Shown: positions 62,014 through 64,000 of the stretch, one piece after another
How the letters are laid out: every line of letters starts with the position of its first letter
Numbering within the stretch: the first letter of the stretch is position 1
Position numbers and translations under genes: made by a program
DNA from: Symsagittifera roscoffensis
Taxonomy: Eukaryota; Xenacoelomorpha; Acoela; Convolutidae
Direction of reading: 5' to 3'
Length of the DNA: 64,000 bases
NCBI RefSeq assembly: GCF_963678635.1
Contig: NC_087062.1
Coordinates: 56,865,970 to 56,929,969 of the forward strand
The notes under the pieces: generated by a model
Seen by the model: only the letters and a program-made list of their open reading frames with translations
Databases searched by the model: none
Told to the model about the DNA's origin: nothing

Positions 62014-63110
62014 ATGCTCGTCCGTTCTTTCTTCAAGCGTTTTTCGCTCCTGCCAACTTCCTGTCTATTGCGGTTTATTTCTTCCCGCAGACTTTCTCTT
62101 TCAATGTGAACTGCTCTTTCTAGTTCACTCATCCTTATTGACATCTGCTCGTTTTGTTCTCCTAAACTGTCCACTATGTTGTTTAAAGCTTCTTCTAGTG
62201 CTGCCCCGTTATCCACGAGTGGCGTCACTAGTGGCGGTGTAACCCTGTCGGTCCCAGGTAGCTTCGTGCTGGTCGAGATCCGGGCCTTGACTCTCTGTCT
62301 CGACGTCTTCTCATTATCTATTTCAGGATCCGCTAACGCGTTGCCTAGCCCTCTGGTTCTACTCTCTCCAGTCTGTGGCTCTGAACTTGTCATAATCGCG
62401 AAGTCTTTTGACTGGCCCGGTGTGTTTGCCTCTTTGCTTATCGTTGTCACTACACCAAATTTGTCCATGGTTCCAGTCTCTCTTCCGACGTATGCCTCGT
62501 TCTCCTGGATCGAACTATTGAGGCTGACTTGAGATCCAAAGTCCCCTTGCTCCTCTTCATCCTCTTCCTCCTGGGATTCACCGTCGTTTCCTGCTCCTCC
62601 TCCCATGCTGAATGGAAAGATGTTTCCGAAGGTGTTCTTCATTCTTTCTGAGATTGATGATGACGTTGTTTGTTTCCCAGTTCCGCCTGCCATCATAGTG
62701 TTGTCTGTCGGAGATCTTCTAGTTGCCGTTACTTCAGTTGAGATGTCGGACAGTTCCGACATCTCCTCTCGATCCAATGTCCCGGTGGAAGTGGCAAAAT
62801 CACGGCCTTGTTCTACCGGAGTAGATTCACTCGCCAGCCTTCTGCCTCTCCCTTCCAGTCCATTTACTTCCTGGTTGTCGTTCATGGTATGGTCCGTATT
62901 GACCTCCACTTCTAACAGTTCTTTTCGCTCTTCTGAGGTCTTCTGACTTCTCGTTTCAACCATTCTGCCTGAAACCGTCTCCCCTTTATCGGACCGGGAT
63001 CGCTTGATCCAATCCACAAAAGGATCGGTCATCGTTTTTCTTTGCTCTTCAGGTATGAATTTCCTAGAGCTATTACCTCGTTTTGGTATCCTTGACTTGT
63101 CTAGACTCAT
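61989..63110 (-). CDS. giant element ORF1, N-terminal Gag region
   Basis: 373 codons. Disordered and acidic with an EEEDEEEQ run, ending in a coiled coil (LEEALNNIVDSLGEQNEQM, then EINRNRQEV). It overlaps the start of ORF2 by 25 nt in another frame. Coiled-coil-like sequence continues into ORF2, so the two are likely one Gag in an intact copy. No zinc finger or enzyme motif in this part. Confidence 0.65.
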   Translation of the reverse strand: MSLDKSRIPKRGNSSRKFIPEEQRKTMTDPFVDWIKRSRSDKGETVSGRMVETRSQKTSEERKELLEVEVNTDHTMNDNQEVNGLEGRGRRLASESTPVEQGRDFATSTGTLDREEMSELSDISTEVTATRRSPTDNTMMAGGTGKQTTSSSISERMKNTFGNIFPFSMGGGAGNDGESQEEEDEEEQGDFGSQVSLNSSIQENEAYVGRETGTMDKFGVVTTISKEANTPGQSKDFAIMTSSEPQTGESRTRGLGNALADPEIDNEKTSRQRVKARISTSTKLPGTDRVTPPLVTPLVDNGAALEEALNNIVDSLGEQNEQMSIRMSELERAVHIERESLREEINRNRQEVGRSEKRLKKERTSIWRRTCRE

Positions 63111-63891
63111 TCTCTATTTGTCACTTATTAATGCCTATACTTAACCCGATTGCTAGATACCTTATAGTTTTATTAACAATAATAATGACACAACACAATA
63201 ATTTTCAGCAGATTCTATTAAATAGTGACCACGAATCCCTGTATGTTATCAGAGTACAGTTTGTATAAAATTTATTCACACTAACCGATTATCGGTGGTA
63301 AGATTTGAAAACTAGCACAATATGATGTTATCAGTCAATTTAAAAGATAGTGTACTCACTACCCAATCAAGCACAGTTTATGTTGACTTAAAATCAAAAA
63401 AACAAAATATATATTTAATGTCAAACTATGAATACCTCAATGAAAAAAAACGTATGTGTGATGTACTCTCAGTCGGTCGCAGTACAATAGTCGAACCTGT
63501 CTTTTAAAGAAAAAGCTTTCCCTGCTCGGTGCTGCACCAAACAGACAAAACTTTGAAGGCAGTAATTTTCTCAAGTGGGCGTCTATTGCACCCACCGAGT
63601 ACTGTGTTACCTATCTGCCTTCGGACTGCCCGAGCTAGACCTACTAAACTCCTCAGGGCAGTCACTTTTCCCAAAAACGTATTATGTTACAATCCACACC
63701 AATGAATCACGCTCTTTTTAATTTAGACTTAGTGTCGCGAATATCCGAGTTCGGACCTGTTTTGTTTTGGTCTGGTTCTTATTGAAAGGCAAGTTACCAG
63801 TGCAGTCACTGATCCCTAGCCTGTGTGCTAATAACCTAATACCTCTCACTTTAGTCTTTCTTTCGCCTACCTAAGTCCTTTAATAAAATAA
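63111..63891 (-). other. leader region upstream of the giant element's ORF1
   Basis: AT-rich non-coding sequence without a supported gene. An AACAGGTCCGAACTCGGATA segment near 63770-63750 (minus strand) resembles the tRNA-like tails of host repeats. The primer-binding site and 5' LTR were looked for and not found within the window. Confidence 0.35.
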
Positions 63892-64000
63892 TACCCCTCC
63901 GGGTTGGCACAAATAGGACCCTTCCGGACTGGCAGAATCTAGACCCCTCCGGATTTGGACCCCTCCGAATTAGCAACTATAAGACCCCTCCGGATTCGGA
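63892..64000. repeat. GACCCCTCCGGATT-type short repeats at the right edge
   Basis: Five variants of 'acccctccggattt' lie at about 63893, 63919, 63943, 63959 and 63984, with irregular spacing of 16-26 bp. They continue to the window edge, so the array may be longer. The inverse form AATCCGGAGGGG resembles AATCCGGAAGGC at the edges of the PHD-RT element. Confidence 0.75.

Larger units (their letters stand above)
44555..63110 (-). mobile_element. giant Ty3/Gypsy-type retroelement with accessory ORFs (coding part)
   Basis: Eleven minus-strand ORFs lie end to end or overlapping over 18.6 kb, with one 409-bp gap at 53326-53734. ORFs 1-4 are gag-pol in Gypsy order (protease, RT, RNase H, integrase). 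ORF5 is a macro domain and ORF7 an SGNH hydrolase. ORFs 6 and 8-11 are not recognised. Coding GC is visibly higher than in the surrounding host DNA. The common strand, tight packing and shared composition argue for one mobile unit, but two adjacent elements cannot be excluded without the LTRs. Confidence 0.7.

Noticed and set aside
53326-63110. Two separate Gypsy elements in tandem
   Set aside because: Only one set of protease, RT, RNase H and integrase motifs exists, and no second Gag knuckle or RT occurs in ORF6-ORF11.
43698-64000. A pair of LTRs bounding the giant element
   Set aside because: I compared 43.7-44.8 kb with 63.1-64.0 kb by eye and found only short, weak matches; the 5' LTR is probably outside the window.

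Overview
The window is nuclear DNA of a non-vertebrate animal. The host part is AT-rich, has spliced genes with GT-AG introns, and is packed with transposons and satellites. Four host genes can be read, all on the minus strand. They are a ten-exon FASTKD/RAP-domain mitochondrial RNA-binding protein (19612 to 867), a small-Maf-like bZIP (21647 to 20289), a SMIM4/UQCC5-like complex III assembly protein (21925 to 21662) and a double-stranded-RNA-binding protein (39199 to 30316). SMIM4/UQCC5 and the small Maf lie 14 nt apart in the same orientation, which suggests a bicistronic unit and perhaps spliced-leader trans-splicing. The species cannot be named from the sequence.

Layout, left to right. 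0.9-19.6 kb is the FASTKD gene. Its two 7.3-7.4 kb introns hold a 160-bp satellite, tRNA-like repeats, MITEs and a dead LINE whose 3' tail is the (GAT)n microsatellite at 11.8-12.1 kb. 19.7-22.9 kb holds a hAT MITE and the Maf and UQCC5 genes. 22.9-26.8 kb is three tandem copies of a 1.31-kb unit, each with a large palindrome. It abuts a decayed Polinton/adintovirus-type DNA polymerase B (26.8-27.4 kb). 28-30.1 kb holds degenerate satellite and a foldback element. 30.3-39.2 kb is the dsRNA-binding gene; its long intron carries a Tc1/mariner element and three copies of an 884-bp repeat.

39.8-43.7 kb is a compact retroelement on the plus strand with one intact 1035-codon ORF: an N-terminal PHD finger, a reverse transcriptase, and a C-terminal zinc motif with a restriction-like nuclease motif.

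44.6-63.1 kb is the most unusual part: eleven abutting or overlapping minus-strand ORFs, visibly richer in GC than the host DNA. The first four make a Ty3/Gypsy gag-pol: coiled-coil Gag, two CCHC knuckles, DTGA protease, RT with YVDD, RNase H, and an HHCC/DDE integrase with a GPY/F-like tail. The next ORF, coupled to pol by an ATGA overlap on an A7 run, is a TARG1/OARD1-like macro domain. Beyond it come a coiled-coil protein, an SGNH/GDSL-type hydrolase and about 2,300 codons of unrecognised protein. I read the whole as one giant Gypsy-type retroelement carrying an accessory module (macro domain plus SGNH hydrolase plus large unknown proteins) where env would normally sit. Several frame breaks inside conserved pol domains look like ordinary one-base indels, so this copy is probably not intact. 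Its 5' end, including any 5' LTR, lies beyond the right edge.
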